Shown: in pieces, positions 16,820-27,049 of the stretch | Numbering within the stretch: the stretch's first letter is position 1 | How the letters are laid out: each line of letters opens with the position of its first letter | Assembly (NCBI RefSeq): GCF_024349785.1 | Contig: NZ_AP018821.1 | Coordinates: forward strand, 1-64,000 | Reading direction: 5' to 3' | Source: Sphingomonas bisphenolicum | GTDB taxonomy: Bacteria; Pseudomonadota; Alphaproteobacteria; Sphingomonadales; Sphingomonadaceae | DNA: 64,000 bases | Position numbers and translations under genes: made by a program | The notes under the pieces: model-generated | What the model was told of the DNA's origin: nothing | What the model saw: only the letters and a program-made list of their open reading frames with translations | The model's database searches: none

Positions 16820-18951
16820 CTAAGCTCGCAAGGCCACGGCCTGGAAGGCGCTCGCCGCTTGCGGACGCCCGAACAGCCAGCCCTGCAAGCGGCCGCAGCC
16901 GGCCAGGCGCGCAAGCTGCGCCTGTCCCGGTGTCTCGATCCCTTCGGCGCAGACTTCGAGATGATAGGCCTTCGCCAGGCCGACGATGGAGACCAGCACC
17001 TCTCGCATGTCAGGCTCCGATTCCAGCGGAGCGAGGAACGACCTGTCGATCTTGAGCCGGTCGATCGTGAGTTGCTGGAGATAGGCGATGCTCGCAAACC
17101 CGGTGCCGAAGTCGTCGAGGGCCATGCGGATACCGAGTGAGCGCAGACGGTCGATCACAGCCGCCGCGACCTGGGGACGGCGCAGCAGCAAGCTTTCGGT
17201 GATTTCCAGCTCCAGCCGCTCGGGGGAAAGCCGGTCCGTTCCAGGACCTGCTGAACCTCGTCGTAGAGATTGCCATCCCAAAATTGCGCCGGCGACAGGT
17301 TGACGGCCAGATCGAGCCCGGTCTCGCGCATTTCCCGGCAGGCATTGAGCAGCACCTGGCGGCCGATCGCATTGATCAGCCCGCTGATCTCGGCGATGGG
17401 AATGAAGACATCCGGCGGGACATCGCCATGTACGGGATGAGACCAGCGCGCCAGCGCCTCGACGGCCACGACCTCGCCCGACTGGGCATCGACGATCGGC
17501 TGATAGCGGACGTAGATCTCTTCGTTCTCGACCGCGCGCTTGAGATCCTGCTCGAGCCGCTGGCGCCGTTCATGGCCTTCGTCGAGCGAGGGGTGGTAAA
17601 CCTGCGCGCAGTTCCGGCCCGCATCCTTGGCGGCATACATGGCGACGTCCGCCTTGCGAATGAGTTCTTCCGCGCTGTCGCAGGATGTGGCGCTCTCGAA
17701 ATAGCCGATGCTGGTCCCGATCGTGATGCTGTAGGCGCCAACCTTGAAGGGCGTCGAGAACGCTTCGAGAATGGCCTCGCATGTCGCGGCCGCCACGCCA
17801 GACGATGGCGATCTCAAGAGAACGGCAAACTCGTCGCCGCCCGCGCGCGCGATAAAGGCCTCGCCCGCCGCGGCCTTCAGGCGACCAGCAGCTTCCTTGA
17901 GCAGAAGATCGCCGGCACTATGGCCGTAGACATCATTGGCGTCCTTGAACCCGTCGAGATCGAGGAACAGCAGGGCCAGTCCTTGCCTTGCCGCGACAAG
18001 CTCGCCCAGTCGTTCCCCCAACGCGCGGCGATTGGGCAGTTCGGTCAAGGGATCGTGATCCGACAGATGCCGGGCGAGCAGTTCGCTTGCGCGCAGCGCC
18101 TCGATCGACTGGCTGCCCCGGCGAAGAATAAGACCGGCCGCCACAAAGGCGACGAAGGCCACCGCCAGGATCGCCGGCACCAGATGCTGCCTCAGCGATG
18201 CACCCGGATGATGCGACCGCCATTCCAGCCAGGCGATCCGTTCGCCCGACCGGCCCTTGATGGCGATGGCGTCCATTCCGGCTGTCCGGTTCCCCAGCGT
18301 CAGCCGCACATCGTGTACATTGAGTTCGCGCGTGAGGTCCGCCAAAAACGCCTCGTCGACGTGCCGGGCGATGACCAGAAGGCGGGTCGGCCCTCGGGGC
18401 GCCGCGATCTTACCCGTCAAGGGCACTACGGCGGCCGTGGCATAGACCAGGACCTGGTTGCCCGAGCGCGTGAAGCCGCTGACGATCGGACTGCCCTCGG
18501 GCGGCAAGCGCCGCACTTCGGCGATAGATCGAACGAAGTCGGCGCCAAGACGCAGTTGAGCGGTGTTCGGGGCGATCTTCCGGTCTTTAAAACTGTAAAG
18601 GGTCCGATCGTCCGCGCCGAGCACGAAGATGTCGGAATATCCCTGGGTGCGGCCCAGATAGGCCACGACATTGTCGTCCATCCAGGCCGCATCGAAACGC
18701 GAACCGATGTGACGCACGGCATCGTCCCATTTGGCGTAATCCTGCAGATCGTGCTGCACCATCGCGGACGCGGTGGCGAACACGCCCCCGAGCGCCTGGC
18801 GCTCCCGCTCGAGCTGCTGGGCATCCTGCGCGCGGGTACTGAGGAAGATGAGCAGGAAGATGAAACCGAAGCATACGCCGAGCAGCGACAGGAGCGGCCA
18901 AAGATACTGCCTCGGCACAGAAACGCGGAGAAGACGGACAGCTGCGGCCAT
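16820..18951 (-). pseudogene. CHASE4-like/GGDEF/EAL cyclic-di-GMP protein, frameshifted in the EAL domain
   Basis: N terminus: membrane segment LWPLLSLLGVCFGFIFLLIFL, periplasmic sensor region with a CHASE4-like pattern, second membrane segment LVPAILAVAFVAFVAAGLIL. GGDEF domain with intact RAGGDEFAVLL, then an EAL domain starting VEALARW. The reading frame breaks near 17229: the first frame runs VLERTGFPPSGW and the continuing frame resumes LSPERLELEITESLL, ending with the conserved DDFGTGFAS and CAEGIET. One extra base would restore a single protein of about 710 residues, so this is a one-base deletion or a sequencing error. If real, diguanylate cyclase activity could survive without the phosphodiesterase half. 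Confidence 0.8.
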
Positions 18952-19025
18952 GGATTCGCGATATCGCAACTAGGTTAAAGCTCTCCTGTCGGCTGCCTCG
19001 GGAACGGATGCTCCCCCGCGACCGA

Positions 19026-19475
19026 TCAGGCCGCGCTGGCCTCTTCATAGGCCTGCGTTTCGGCAGCGATGAGAATGTCGGCAAGCATCCAATAGGCCTC
19101 GCCCCAGGCGGCTAGCACATCGTCCGTGGCGACTTCGGCGCCCAGCACCTCACGGATCGCCGGGAGGAGAGCGGCCGCGACATGGGGATAATGCTCGGGC
19201 CTGACGCCGGTCTCGACGTGCCGGGCGACCATGCGCTGCACGGCGCCCCCAAGGTTCTGGAGCTTGTCGATATTTTTGGCATAGGCCAGGATCGCGCCGG
19301 CCAGCCGGCGCGGCTGCTCGCCGCTTTCCTGCGCCGCGCGATCGAACATGGCGGCGATCTCGGGGTCCTGCAGCAGCCGGGCATACATGGCCGTGGTGAT
19401 CTCGACGCCATGCTTCTCAAGAGCGGGGGCCGTGGCCTTGACGATCTCCATGGCGGCGGGTGAGGCTGTACGCAT
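19026..19475 (-). CDS. Single-domain globin (flavohaemoglobin-type haem domain)
   Basis: 149 residues resembling the haem domain of Hmp without its reductase: KATAPALEKHGVEITTAMYARLLQDPEIAAMF (helices A-C), the proximal His region VARHVETGVRPEHYPHVAAALLPAIREVL, and WGEAYWMLADILIAAE at the end. Such proteins bind O2 or NO. It is the last gene of a run that includes a truncated haemoglobin and alternative oxidase, supporting a role under NO or low oxygen. Confidence 0.85.
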   Translation of the reverse strand: MRTASPAAMEIVKATAPALEKHGVEITTAMYARLLQDPEIAAMFDRAAQESGEQPRRLAGAILAYAKNIDKLQNLGGAVQRMVARHVETGVRPEHYPHVAAALLPAIREVLGAEVATDDVLAAWGEAYWMLADILIAAETQAYEEASAA

Positions 19476-19534
19476 AAGGGAACTCCTTGATAGGCTATTG
19501 AGGTTGGGAACGAGGGGAGGTGCCGGTCAGGCGA

Positions 19535-19828
19535 TCAATCCACCCTTAGAAATTCGACGTGGAAGCGAACCGGCCCCACCGGCGCCACATGGTGCAGGAT
19601 GGTCGGTTCGACCACGCCCGGCTCGCCGGCGACGGTGAGGACCTGCTCCGAAGGCGGCCGGCGCTCGTCGGTCACCACATAGCGAAGCGCGCCCTCTTCC
19701 AACCGGATCAGGCCCCAGGTGCCCTCCTTGGTCGAATGGTCGCCCAGCAGGCCTGCCGGGATGGTGGTTTCGGTAAAGGTCGCGGTGCGCTTGTACGGTT
19801 TGGCGTTCGCTGGGATCGCGACAGTCAT
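19535..19828 (-). CDS. DUF1971 (TehB-like N-terminal) domain protein
   Basis: 97 residues: KPYKRTATFTETTIPAGLLGDHSTKEGTWGLIRLEEGALRYVV ... PTILHHVAPVGPVRFHVEFLR, the DUF1971 beta-sandwich found alone or fused to TehB. The function is unsettled. In many proteobacteria it accompanies NO-responsive genes, as here next to two globins. It overlaps the truncated haemoglobin gene by 4 bp and is translationally coupled to it. Confidence 0.85.
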   Translation of the reverse strand: MTVAIPANAKPYKRTATFTETTIPAGLLGDHSTKEGTWGLIRLEEGALRYVVTDERRPPSEQVLTVAGEPGVVEPTILHHVAPVGPVRFHVEFLRVD

Positions 19829-20208
19829 GCGGCGCTCCGTTCGCGATAAAACTGCATCCCTAGCTGAAGGCTTTGGGCGATACGGTCCGCCTTGTCCTGG
19901 AACGCCCTGGCGACGGCCGGCGCGAGAAGTTCGTCCGTGGTCTCTCGCCAGATCGCGAGCCAGCGGGCAAAGGCCTCCTTACTCAACGCCCTTTCGTGAC
20001 GGATATGGGCGGGCATCGGCTGGCCCTTGTAGCGCCCGCTTGCCAGCATCACCGATGACCAGAAATCCTTCAGCTTCGCCAGGTGATGGGGCCAGTCGTC
20101 GATGGCGCTCTCGAAGATCGGCCCGAGCAACGCATCCGCCCGGACGCGGGCATAGAAGGCGGGTACGAGCAGGTCGATGGCAGTTTCGTCGAGGTAGCAA
20201 GCAGACAT
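19825..20208 (-). CDS. Group III truncated haemoglobin
   Basis: 127 residues with the TrHb group III pattern: LVPAFYARVRADALLGPIFESAI, then DWPHHLAKLKDFWSSVMLASGRYKGQPMPAHIRHE with the proximal His. There is no glycine motif typical of groups I and II. Such proteins are linked to NO or microaerobic metabolism. The gene starts only 1 bp after the response-regulator gene and overlaps DUF1971, so the four genes upstream of the globin read as one operon. Confidence 0.87.
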   Translation of the reverse strand: MSACYLDETAIDLLVPAFYARVRADALLGPIFESAIDDWPHHLAKLKDFWSSVMLASGRYKGQPMPAHIRHERALSKEAFARWLAIWRETTDELLAPAVARAFQDKADRIAQSLQLGMQFYRERSAA

Positions 20209-20209
20209 G

Positions 20210-20569
20210 TCAGGCGGCCTTGCTGGAAGCGAGGATGGTCAGGAGGGCATCAGTGAGCTCGTTGCCGAGCAGCGGCTTTTCGATCAGGACCGCTCCGAGC
20301 GGCTTCATCCGTCGACGGAGTTCCCGCGAGGGATTGGTCGCCAGCAGGATCGCCGGTACGGCGACGCCCTTGTCCCGCAGCTCCTGCAGAAAGCCGATCC
20401 CATCGGCGCGATATCGCTGGTCGATGACGAGGCATTCGGCCGTCGCGGGGTCCGCGTCCGGCACATTGCCATCCGCGGGCAGGAACCCCTCGAGGCTCAG
20501 GGCGAACTGCAGGGAGGACAGGACAGGCTGATCGCTTTCGAACAGCAGGACCGGGCGATCCAAGACCAT
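20210..20569 (-). CDS. Receiver-domain protein (degenerate response regulator)
   Basis: About 119 residues with a receiver fold: RPVLLFESDQPVLSSLQFALSLEG, ECLVIDQRYRADGIGFLQELRDKG with the phospho-acceptor position at VIDQ, LLATNPSRELRRRM and VLIEKPLLGNEL with the conserved Lys. The acidic pair after strand 1 is ESD rather than DDD, so phosphorylation may be weak. No output domain. The start at 20569 has GAAGGA upstream. It may act as a phosphate sink or partner for the FixL-like kinase encoded divergently. Confidence 0.7.
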   Translation of the reverse strand: MVLDRPVLLFESDQPVLSSLQFALSLEGFLPADGNVPDADPATAECLVIDQRYRADGIGFLQELRDKGVAVPAILLATNPSRELRRRMKPLGAVLIEKPLLGNELTDALLTILASSKAA

Positions 20570-20598
20570 GTCATGTCCTTCCGCAGTCAGGCCGAGGC

Positions 20599-21288
20599 TC
20601 AGGCGGCCTTCTTCCAGTTCGGGACGAGCTCGGCGTGGGGCGGGCACTGCGCGACGGCTCCAACCGGCAACCCGCCCAGTTCATTGGCGAAGCCGTGGTT
20701 GACGTCGCGGTGGTGCGCCTCGTCCGCGCGGACGACCAGCACCACATCGCGCAAGGTAGCCTCCTCGGGCAGCCCCCAGTACCGCTTGGCAATCTCGGGC
20801 GCCGGCACATTGGCGCTGCGGCCCTCGTCGATTTCCGCGAGATAGTGCGTGTAGCTGATCACCGCCTCTTCCTCGAAATAGCCGACGACGCGGTGGGCCG
20901 TCTTGGCGCTCAAGAGATAAAGAGCAAAGAAGAAGACATAGAACACCCATTGCACGCCGATGATCACGGCCCGCTCGAACCAGGTCGGCTTGGAAATCTC
21001 GATGAAGGTCATGAGGTGCATGCGCTCATTTTCAGCCTCGTCCATGAGCGTCTTGATCCAGCCCTTGTCGTCACACATGCGGCGCAGGCAGGCGAGGTGG
21101 TTGATCGTCGCACCGACCATGCCGGGCACCGCCGCGACGGTCTCGAGCACGACGGCCCGGTGACCGTAGCGCTGGGCAAAAAAGGTGTCCGCGCACCAGC
21201 GCAGGACCTTGGTGAAGCCGAGCGCCACCTTGTCGGAAAGTCCGCTGGCCTTGTGGTGAACGCCCAGATCGATGAACGGTGCAGTCAT
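20599..21288 (-). CDS. aox: Alternative oxidase (di-iron quinol oxidase)
   Basis: All four AOX iron-ligand motifs are present: [30 protein letters not shown] and [12 protein letters not shown]. The protein is 229 residues with hydrophobic membrane-associating stretches ([22 protein letters not shown]). AOX oxidises ubiquinol and reduces O2 to water without proton pumping and is insensitive to cyanide and NO. It leads an operon with a receiver protein, truncated haemoglobin and DUF1971. It faces a FixL/FixJ pair across 80 bp, a strong hint of local control. Confidence 0.93.
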   Translation of the reverse strand: MTAPFIDLGVHHKASGLSDKVALGFTKVLRWCADTFFAQRYGHRAVVLETVAAVPGMVGATINHLACLRRMCDDKGWIKTLMDEAENERMHLMTFIEISKPTWFERAVIIGVQWVFYVFFFALYLLSAKTAHRVVGYFEEEAVISYTHYLAEIDEGRSANVPAPEIAKRYWGLPEEATLRDVVLVVRADEAHHRDVNHGFANELGGLPVGAVAQCPPHAELVPNWKKAA

Positions 21289-21368
21289 TGTCGTGTCTCC
21301 GATGGCGACGCGATTGACGGGGCGCCGCTGATGGGCCGTAAGTAGACAGGGAAAGGAAGGACGAAAAT

Positions 21369-22916
21369 TTGGATGATGTCCCTACCGCAGCGCCCCTAAG
21401 GGACTTCCCGGAGGTGGCTCGCGGCGATGGTGCAAGCCGGCTCCTGCCGCGGCTCGCCCTGCCCGCTGCCCTGGGCGTCGCGCTGCTCGCGATCGCCGGC
21501 GGCCTCGCGGTGCGGCTCCTGTTTGCCGATCAGCTCGGCGCGCGCGCGACCTTCATCTTCTTCGTCCCGGGCGTGGTTGCGGCAAGCGCCCTGTCAGGCC
21601 TTCGCGTCGGCGCGCTGGCTTCGCTGGCCGGCGCAGCCGCCGGTCTGTGGTGCGACCACCTGACAGGCCCGATCGAGGAAGGCAGCGTAATTGCCGCGGT
21701 GGCCTTCGTGGCGATCGGGCTCGCCATCGCGCTGGGGGGCGAGTGGTTTCAGCGAGCCCGTCTTGCTTCGGACGAGGCCGCTGCCGGCCTCGCCAGCCGA
21801 GAAGCCCATCTGCGCTCGATCCTCGACACCGTCCCCGACGCCATGGTGGTGATCGATGCTGCGGGGCTCATTCGAGACTTCAGCCCTGCGGCGGAACGGA
21901 TGTTCGGCTGGAAGGCACAGGAGCTCACGGGCCGCAACGTGCGGCTGCTGATGCCCGAGCCCTACCGCGCAGCCCATGATGGCTATCTGGATCGCTATTA
22001 CCAGACCGGAGAGCGCCGCATCATCGGCAAGGGCCGTGTCGTCGTGGGCGAACGCCGCGATGGGTCGACCTTTCCGCTCGAACTCGCCGTCGGCGAAGTG
22101 CAGGCCAACGGGCAGCGCTTCTTCACCGGCTTCATCCGCGATCTCACCGAGCGCCAGCATGCCGAGGCGAGGCTTCAGGAATTGCAGAGCGAACTCGTTC
22201 ACGTCTCGCGGCTGACCGCCTTGGGAGAAATGGCCTCGGCCCTTGCCCATGAACTGAACCAGCCCCTCTCCGCGATCGCCAACTATCTCAAGGGCAGCAA
22301 GATGCTGCTCGAACGCGAGGAGGATCGCAACGACCGGGTTATCGATGCGGTCGGCCGCGCCGCCGCCGAGGCGCTGCGCGCCGGGGAAATCATCCGCCGG
22401 CTGCGCGATTTCGTCGCGCGCGGCGAAACCGAACGAACGGTCGAAAGTCTGCCGAAGCTTGTCGAGGAGGCGAGCGCGCTGGCGCTCGTCGGCGCCAAGG
22501 AGCATGGGATACGCGTCCAGCATGACTTCAGCCCTGAGATCGACCTCGTGCTCGCGGACAAGGTGCAGATCCAGCAGGTGGTGCTCAACCTCGTTCGCAA
22601 TGCCATCGACGCCATGGCCGGGACTGGGCCGGGGCCCCGCGCGTTGACCATCGCCATCGCGCCGGCCGACGCCGACATGGCGCGGGTGACGGTCGCCGAT
22701 ACCGGCCCGGGCATCGCGGCCGATGTGGCCGACCGGCTGTTTCAGCCGTTCATCACGACGAAACGCACCGGCATGGGTGTAGGCCTGTCGATCTCGCGCA
22801 CGATCGTCGAGGCCCATGGCGGGCGCATCTGGGCGGAATCTCATGACGGGGGCGGGGCCGTGTTCGGCTTCACGCTGCCCAAGGCGGACAAGGAAGGGCC
22901 AGGCGATGGCGAGTGA
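21369..22916 (+). CDS. PAS sensor histidine kinase, FixL-like
   Basis: N terminus: several hydrophobic segments ([23 protein letters not shown] ... [19 protein letters not shown]) like the DUF4118 sensor. A PAS domain follows at about residues 140-260 ([31 protein letters not shown]), then HisKA with the phospho-His in [17 protein letters not shown], and HATPase with NAIDAM, DTGPGIA and GMGVGLSIS. The PAS-HisKA arrangement and LNQPLSAI match FixL. A haem-binding His in PAS cannot be assigned surely. The start is TTG with AAGGAAGGA upstream. The stop overlaps the fixJ-like gene. Confidence 0.85.
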   Translation: MDDVPTAAPLRDFPEVARGDGASRLLPRLALPAALGVALLAIAGGLAVRLLFADQLGARATFIFFVPGVVAASALSGLRVGALASLAGAAAGLWCDHLTGPIEEGSVIAAVAFVAIGLAIALGGEWFQRARLASDEAAAGLASREAHLRSILDTVPDAMVVIDAAGLIRDFSPAAERMFGWKAQELTGRNVRLLMPEPYRAAHDGYLDRYYQTGERRIIGKGRVVVGERRDGSTFPLELAVGEVQANGQRFFTGFIRDLTERQHAEARLQELQSELVHVSRLTALGEMASALAHELNQPLSAIANYLKGSKMLLEREEDRNDRVIDAVGRAAAEALRAGEIIRRLRDFVARGETERTVESLPKLVEEASALALVGAKEHGIRVQHDFSPEIDLVLADKVQIQQVVLNLVRNAIDAMAGTGPGPRALTIAIAPADADMARVTVADTGPGIAADVADRLFQPFITTKRTGMGVGLSISRTIVEAHGGRIWAESHDGGGAVFGFTLPKADKEGPGDGE

Positions 22917-23517
22917 CCCGATCGTTTATGTGATCGATGACGACGATAGCGTCCGGCATTCACTGGAATTTCTCCTTGATGTGGCCGGGATACGGGTGCG
23001 CTCCTATGCTTCGGCAGACGCTTTCCTAAAATCATCGCCGCCCCTCGCCGGCGCCTGCCTCGTGACCGACGTGCGCATGCCCGGGATGACCGGCATCGAG
23101 CTGGCCGAAAAGCTGCAGCTCGCCGGCGCAGGTGTCCCCGTCATCGTGGTGACCGGCCATGCCGACGTCCCGCTGGCGATCCAGGCGATGAAAGCCGGCG
23201 TGGCGGACTTCATCGAGAAGCCGTTCGATGACGAGGTCATGCTGAGCGCGATCCGCAGCGCGCTGGCGCGCACCGCGGGAGATGCCGCCTCCGCCGCGGA
23301 AAGGCAGGCCATCCTCGACCGCATCGCCATGCTCAGCCCCCGCGAGCGCGAGGTCATGGACGGCCTCGTCGCCGGCCAGGCGAACAAGGCGATCGCCTAT
23401 GACCTGGAGATCAGCGCGAGGACGGTCGAGGTCTACCGCGCCAATGTCATGATGAAAATGCAGGCAAAGACCTTGTCCGACCTCGTCCGGATGGTCACGA
23501 TCGCGCGGCTATCCTGA
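22906..23517 (+). CDS. FixJ-like response regulator (LuxR-type output)
   Basis: Receiver domain: [19 protein letters not shown], phospho-Asp in [32 protein letters not shown] and [10 protein letters not shown]. LuxR-type helix-turn-helix follows ([43 protein letters not shown]). About 203 residues, the usual FixJ size. It overlaps the kinase gene by 11 bp, so the two are co-translated. The obvious target is the divergent alternative oxidase/haemoglobin operon. Confidence 0.9.
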   Translation: MASDPIVYVIDDDDSVRHSLEFLLDVAGIRVRSYASADAFLKSSPPLAGACLVTDVRMPGMTGIELAEKLQLAGAGVPVIVVTGHADVPLAIQAMKAGVADFIEKPFDDEVMLSAIRSALARTAGDAASAAERQAILDRIAMLSPREREVMDGLVAGQANKAIAYDLEISARTVEVYRANVMMKMQAKTLSDLVRMVTIARLS

Positions 23518-23627
23518 GAGGCACCAAGGAGCGTCCTTGATAATCGGCGGAAGGGCTCGCCCGGCCCTCCGCGACCGTCGGACAAGAGAAGGGCCGATCT
23601 CAACCAGACAGCCCCTCACCCGTCACA

Positions 23628-24428
23628 TCACATCGGTTCAATGCTGCGGGCGCCAGATCCGGCACGGACGCCGTTGCGCTCGATGAACTGGAGCGCCGTC
23701 TGCGCGACCTCTTCCCAGCCGGGCTCGTTGCAGATGAAGTGGCTCCGGCCAGGAAAGGACACGAACTCCGCAACGCTCCCCTCATCCTTATAGGCCCTGT
23801 GGTTTTTCTCGGTCAGATGCGCCGGGATGATCTCGTCCTCCTCACCGCCGATCAGCAGCAAGGGCGCGTGCGGCGCGCCGAGATCGATCCGGCCATCCTC
23901 GCCCATACAGTCGCGCAGGATATTGCGGCTGTCATGCGTCGCCGTCGCTTCGAACGCGCGCGCTGCCTCCTCTTCGCTCAAACTGTTGGCGAAAGCGCCG
24001 TGGAAGGTCTTGGCATCCATGTAGATGGGTTCGTCACCCTTCAACGGGTTGGCGATGATCGCGCTGTTCTTGAGAAAGCCCCAGTCGAAGTCGACCATGG
24101 CATTGGGCGCGACGGAATCGATCGCCACCCCGGCTGACAGCAATCCCCGGCTCAACAGGATCTGGGTAATGAGACCGCCCACCGAATGGCCGATCATCAC
24201 CGGGCGGCCGAGCCCACGCACCGTAACCTCGATAGATGCGATGACATCCTTGAGGCGAAGTTCGCCCAGACCCGGCGGCGGATTATCGCGCAGCGAGCGC
24301 GGATCACCTTCATGCAGCGGCCAGGCCGGGGCGTGGCAATTGTATCCCTTGTCGCTGAACATATGGATCCAGTTTTCCCAGCTTTTGGGGTTCTGGAACA
24401 TGCCGTGGACGAAGACGATGTCGGTCAT
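23628..24428 (-). CDS. Alpha/beta hydrolase
   Basis: About 266 residues starting TDIVFVHGMFQNPKSWENW. Nucleophile elbow GHSVGG, acid in GGEEDEIIPAHL and His in PGRSHFICNEPGWEEVA. AGGAGA sits 7 bases before the ATG at 24428, so I prefer this start to longer readings that enter low-complexity Arg-rich sequence. The substrate is unknown; no signal peptide. Confidence 0.85.
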   Translation of the reverse strand: MTDIVFVHGMFQNPKSWENWIHMFSDKGYNCHAPAWPLHEGDPRSLRDNPPPGLGELRLKDVIASIEVTVRGLGRPVMIGHSVGGLITQILLSRGLLSAGVAIDSVAPNAMVDFDWGFLKNSAIIANPLKGDEPIYMDAKTFHGAFANSLSEEEAARAFEATATHDSRNILRDCMGEDGRIDLGAPHAPLLLIGGEEDEIIPAHLTEKNHRAYKDEGSVAEFVSFPGRSHFICNEPGWEEVAQTALQFIERNGVRAGSGARSIEPM

Positions 24429-24696
24429 GCGATAATCTCCTGCTGATCTGCGCCTTCCCGGTGCGCGACCGTTCAGGATGGGTTCCTCGAATGCCTCGAG
24501 ACCCAAGGACGAGAACGCGCGACCATGATTGGCGTTGCCCGGGATGACTTCTCGCGATGACGGCGCCTCGCCGCGTCGTCGTGCCGGTCGCTTCCTCCAT
24601 CCTGTGCCGGCGCCTGGGCTCCTAATGTCTCGGTCCGTCGCCAAGGCGAAGAACCGATCCGCACCGGGCGAGTTCTCTTGTGAGAAGGAGATGTCC

Positions 24697-25548
24697 ATGA
24701 GCGATACCCAGGGGATGATTGACGAAGATGCGCTTCCGGGTCACGAGAGCGGTCTCGATCCAAAGCCAGAGTGGCAACCGCGCTACAAGGGTTCCGATCG
24801 CCTCGCGGGCAAGGTCGCGATCATCACCGGTGCTGACAGCGGGATCGGCCGGGCGGTGGCGGCGCTCTATGCCCGGGAGGGCGCCGACATCGCGATCGCC
24901 TATCTGTGCGAAGATGACGATGCGGCCGAGACGAAGCGCATCGTTGAGGCCGAAGGGCGCAAGGCGATCACCATTCGGGGTGATATCGGAGAGAAGGACA
25001 CTTCGGAGCGGATCGTCGCCGAGACGCTCAGCGCGTTCGGCAAGATCGACATCCTGGTCAACAATGCCGGCGAGCAGCATCCCGACAAGGACATCACCGA
25101 CATTACCGAGGAACAGCTGCGTCGCACGTTCCAGACCAACATCTTCGGGATGTTTTTCCTCGTCCAGGCGGCGCGGCCGCATCTCAAGCAAGGCGCTGCC
25201 ATCATCAACTGCACCTCGGTCACCATGTACCAGGGTTCAAAGGAATTGCTCGACTACAGTTCAACCAAGGGCGCCATCACCGCCTTTACCCGCTCGCTGT
25301 CCGAGAACCTCGTCGGCGACGGCATTCGCGTCAATGCAGTGGCGCCGGGGCCGATCTGGACCCCGCTCAACCCCTGCGGCGGCGCCAGCCCGGAGAAGCT
25401 CGACCATTTTGGCGAGAACACCCCGATGGGCCGGCCCGGACAGCCCAACGAGGTCGCCCCCGCCTTCCTTTTCCTCGCCTGCGAGGACTCCAGCTACATG
25501 TCGGGGCAAGTCCTGCATCCCAACGGCGGCACGATCGTGAACGGCTAA
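24697..25548 (+). CDS. SDR-family oxidoreductase (YhdG/glucose-dehydrogenase-like)
   Basis: Short-chain dehydrogenase of 283 residues with an N-terminal extension (DPKPEWQPRYKGSDRLAGKVAIITGADSGIG) typical of the stress-related general-stress SDRs. It has NNAGEQHP, Ser in INCTSVTMY and YSSTKGA with the catalytic Tyr and Lys. It ends MSGQVLHPNGGTIVNG. An AAGGAG site supports the start at 24697. Soluble, substrate unknown. Confidence 0.88.
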   Translation: MSDTQGMIDEDALPGHESGLDPKPEWQPRYKGSDRLAGKVAIITGADSGIGRAVAALYAREGADIAIAYLCEDDDAAETKRIVEAEGRKAITIRGDIGEKDTSERIVAETLSAFGKIDILVNNAGEQHPDKDITDITEEQLRRTFQTNIFGMFFLVQAARPHLKQGAAIINCTSVTMYQGSKELLDYSSTKGAITAFTRSLSENLVGDGIRVNAVAPGPIWTPLNPCGGASPEKLDHFGENTPMGRPGQPNEVAPAFLFLACEDSSYMSGQVLHPNGGTIVNG

Positions 25549-25755
25549 GGCAAACGCTGGAACCGAACTCAAGCGGTTTCAGGATAGACACGTGCCCCAT
25601 GCGCCCAAGGCCTAGAGTATGACGATTTCGCCTGCTCGAAGGCTGCGCGCGCCAGGCACAGCTGGCGAGACTTTTGGGGCCATTGCGTGACGGTCTCGCC
25701 AACAGCCGGCGTTCCCCTGGCGCGATACGTCACCCGCGCGCGCTGCCAGCCGCCG

Positions 25756-26871
25756 TCACGCCCGTCCGCTCTCTTCCCTGACCTGCGCGGGCGGGTCCGG
25801 CTTTGTTTTCTCGGCGAGCAAGTTCACCTGGGTCGGGTAAGCAAAGCTGATGTCGTTATCGCGAAAGCGCGACAGTATCGCCGCAGTCACCCGGTCTCGT
25901 GCATCGGGCGGGAAGTCTGCTTCTTTGGACTCGAACTCGACGTCGTAGCTGATGCCGCTTGAGACGAAGCCGTTCACCCCTCCATGTATGAGGGTGTAGC
26001 CTTCGCTTTCGACCGCATCCCTTAGCAGACCCGGTATTTTGAGGATGACTTCCGGCGCCGCCGCGTAGCCAATCACAAACTCGAATTTGAAACGGTTGCG
26101 CAGGCGCCGGGTCGTGTTGAGGATTTCGAAGTCCAGCAGCTTCTTGTTCGCGATAATCCGCTCTTCGCCAGGCCCGCCCCGAATCCGCGTCGACTTGAGA
26201 CCGATCGATTCAACTGTCCCCGAGCCGGCGCCCTTGTCATAGGAAATGGAATCGCCAATGCGAAACGGGCGGTCGAAAAGGATGGCGAGCGCTGCGAACA
26301 AGTCGGCGAAAATGCCTTGTGCCGCGAGGCCAATCGCGATGCCGCCAATCCCAAGGCCCGTTACCAGCCCGGTGACGTTCACCCCCAGATTGCTCAGCAC
26401 CACCACGAGCGCGATCGCGAAGAGGGAGATCGTCACAAGGAGCCGTATGATGCCAAGGGCGCTCATGAGTGCCCGACTGTTATGCTCCTGGTCGCGCATG
26501 CGATGCTCGATCGCTCCGAAGACGACTTCTCGGGCCCATAGCGCGCCCTGGAATACCGCGGAGATCGTGAACAATGTGGCGATCGTGGTAGTCAGCCAGG
26601 CCGGTGCGTCGGCGTATCCCACTACGAGCCGCGCGGCGACAAGGATCATGAAGATCTGCCCGGTACGCCCGAAGGCTCGCCCCAGGATACTGTACCAGCT
26701 CGCCGCGCCTTCGCCCCGCTGACACAGTTTAACGCTCCATCCGCGCACAAGGTTGAGCAGCAGATAGATCGCCGCGCCTGCGGCGGTGGCGATCGCGATC
26801 TCAAGCCAGTTGGCCCCGATCCAAAGCGTGGCCTCGTCGATCATCCTGTCAAAACTGAAACGTGGATTCAT
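25756..26871 (-). CDS. MscS-family mechanosensitive channel
   Basis: 371 residues: five N-terminal hydrophobic helices, then the pore-lining TM3 pattern VTGLVTGLGIGGIAIGLAAQGIFADLFAALAIL, and the beta domain FRIGDSISYDKGAGSGTVESIGLKSTRIRGGPGEERIIANKKLLDFEILN. It releases solutes during hypo-osmotic shock. It stands alone. The 207-bp gap to the SDR upstream of its stop holds nothing clear. Confidence 0.9.
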   Translation of the reverse strand: MNPRFSFDRMIDEATLWIGANWLEIAIATAAGAAIYLLLNLVRGWSVKLCQRGEGAASWYSILGRAFGRTGQIFMILVAARLVVGYADAPAWLTTTIATLFTISAVFQGALWAREVVFGAIEHRMRDQEHNSRALMSALGIIRLLVTISLFAIALVVVLSNLGVNVTGLVTGLGIGGIAIGLAAQGIFADLFAALAILFDRPFRIGDSISYDKGAGSGTVESIGLKSTRIRGGPGEERIIANKKLLDFEILNTTRRLRNRFKFEFVIGYAAAPEVILKIPGLLRDAVESEGYTLIHGGVNGFVSSGISYDVEFESKEADFPPDARDRVTAAILSRFRDNDISFAYPTQVNLLAEKTKPDPPAQVREESGRA

Positions 26872-27049
26872 CTGACAAATACGTCCGCTCGTTGCTGACG
26901 CTGTCCGAAATCGCGAAAGAGTGTGGGGGGTTCCCGCTGGATTTGCTCTGTACGCTCACCGTGCGTCAGGCTGCCGGAGCAGAGCGGATGCTCTTCCGCG
27001 CCGGCATCGGAATTCCCAGTCCAGCCCATCGCCGCCGGTGGCGGGCCGA

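Noticed and set aside
16820..18951. Two separate genes (GGDEF protein and EAL protein)
   Set aside because: The second frame starts in the middle of the EAL domain and has no start signal; one frameshifted gene is simpler.
17284..18978. 564-codon plus-strand open frame opposite the GGDEF/EAL gene
   Set aside because: It is a mirror frame of a GC-rich gene with clear GGDEF and EAL motifs on the other strand; its own sequence has no known pattern.
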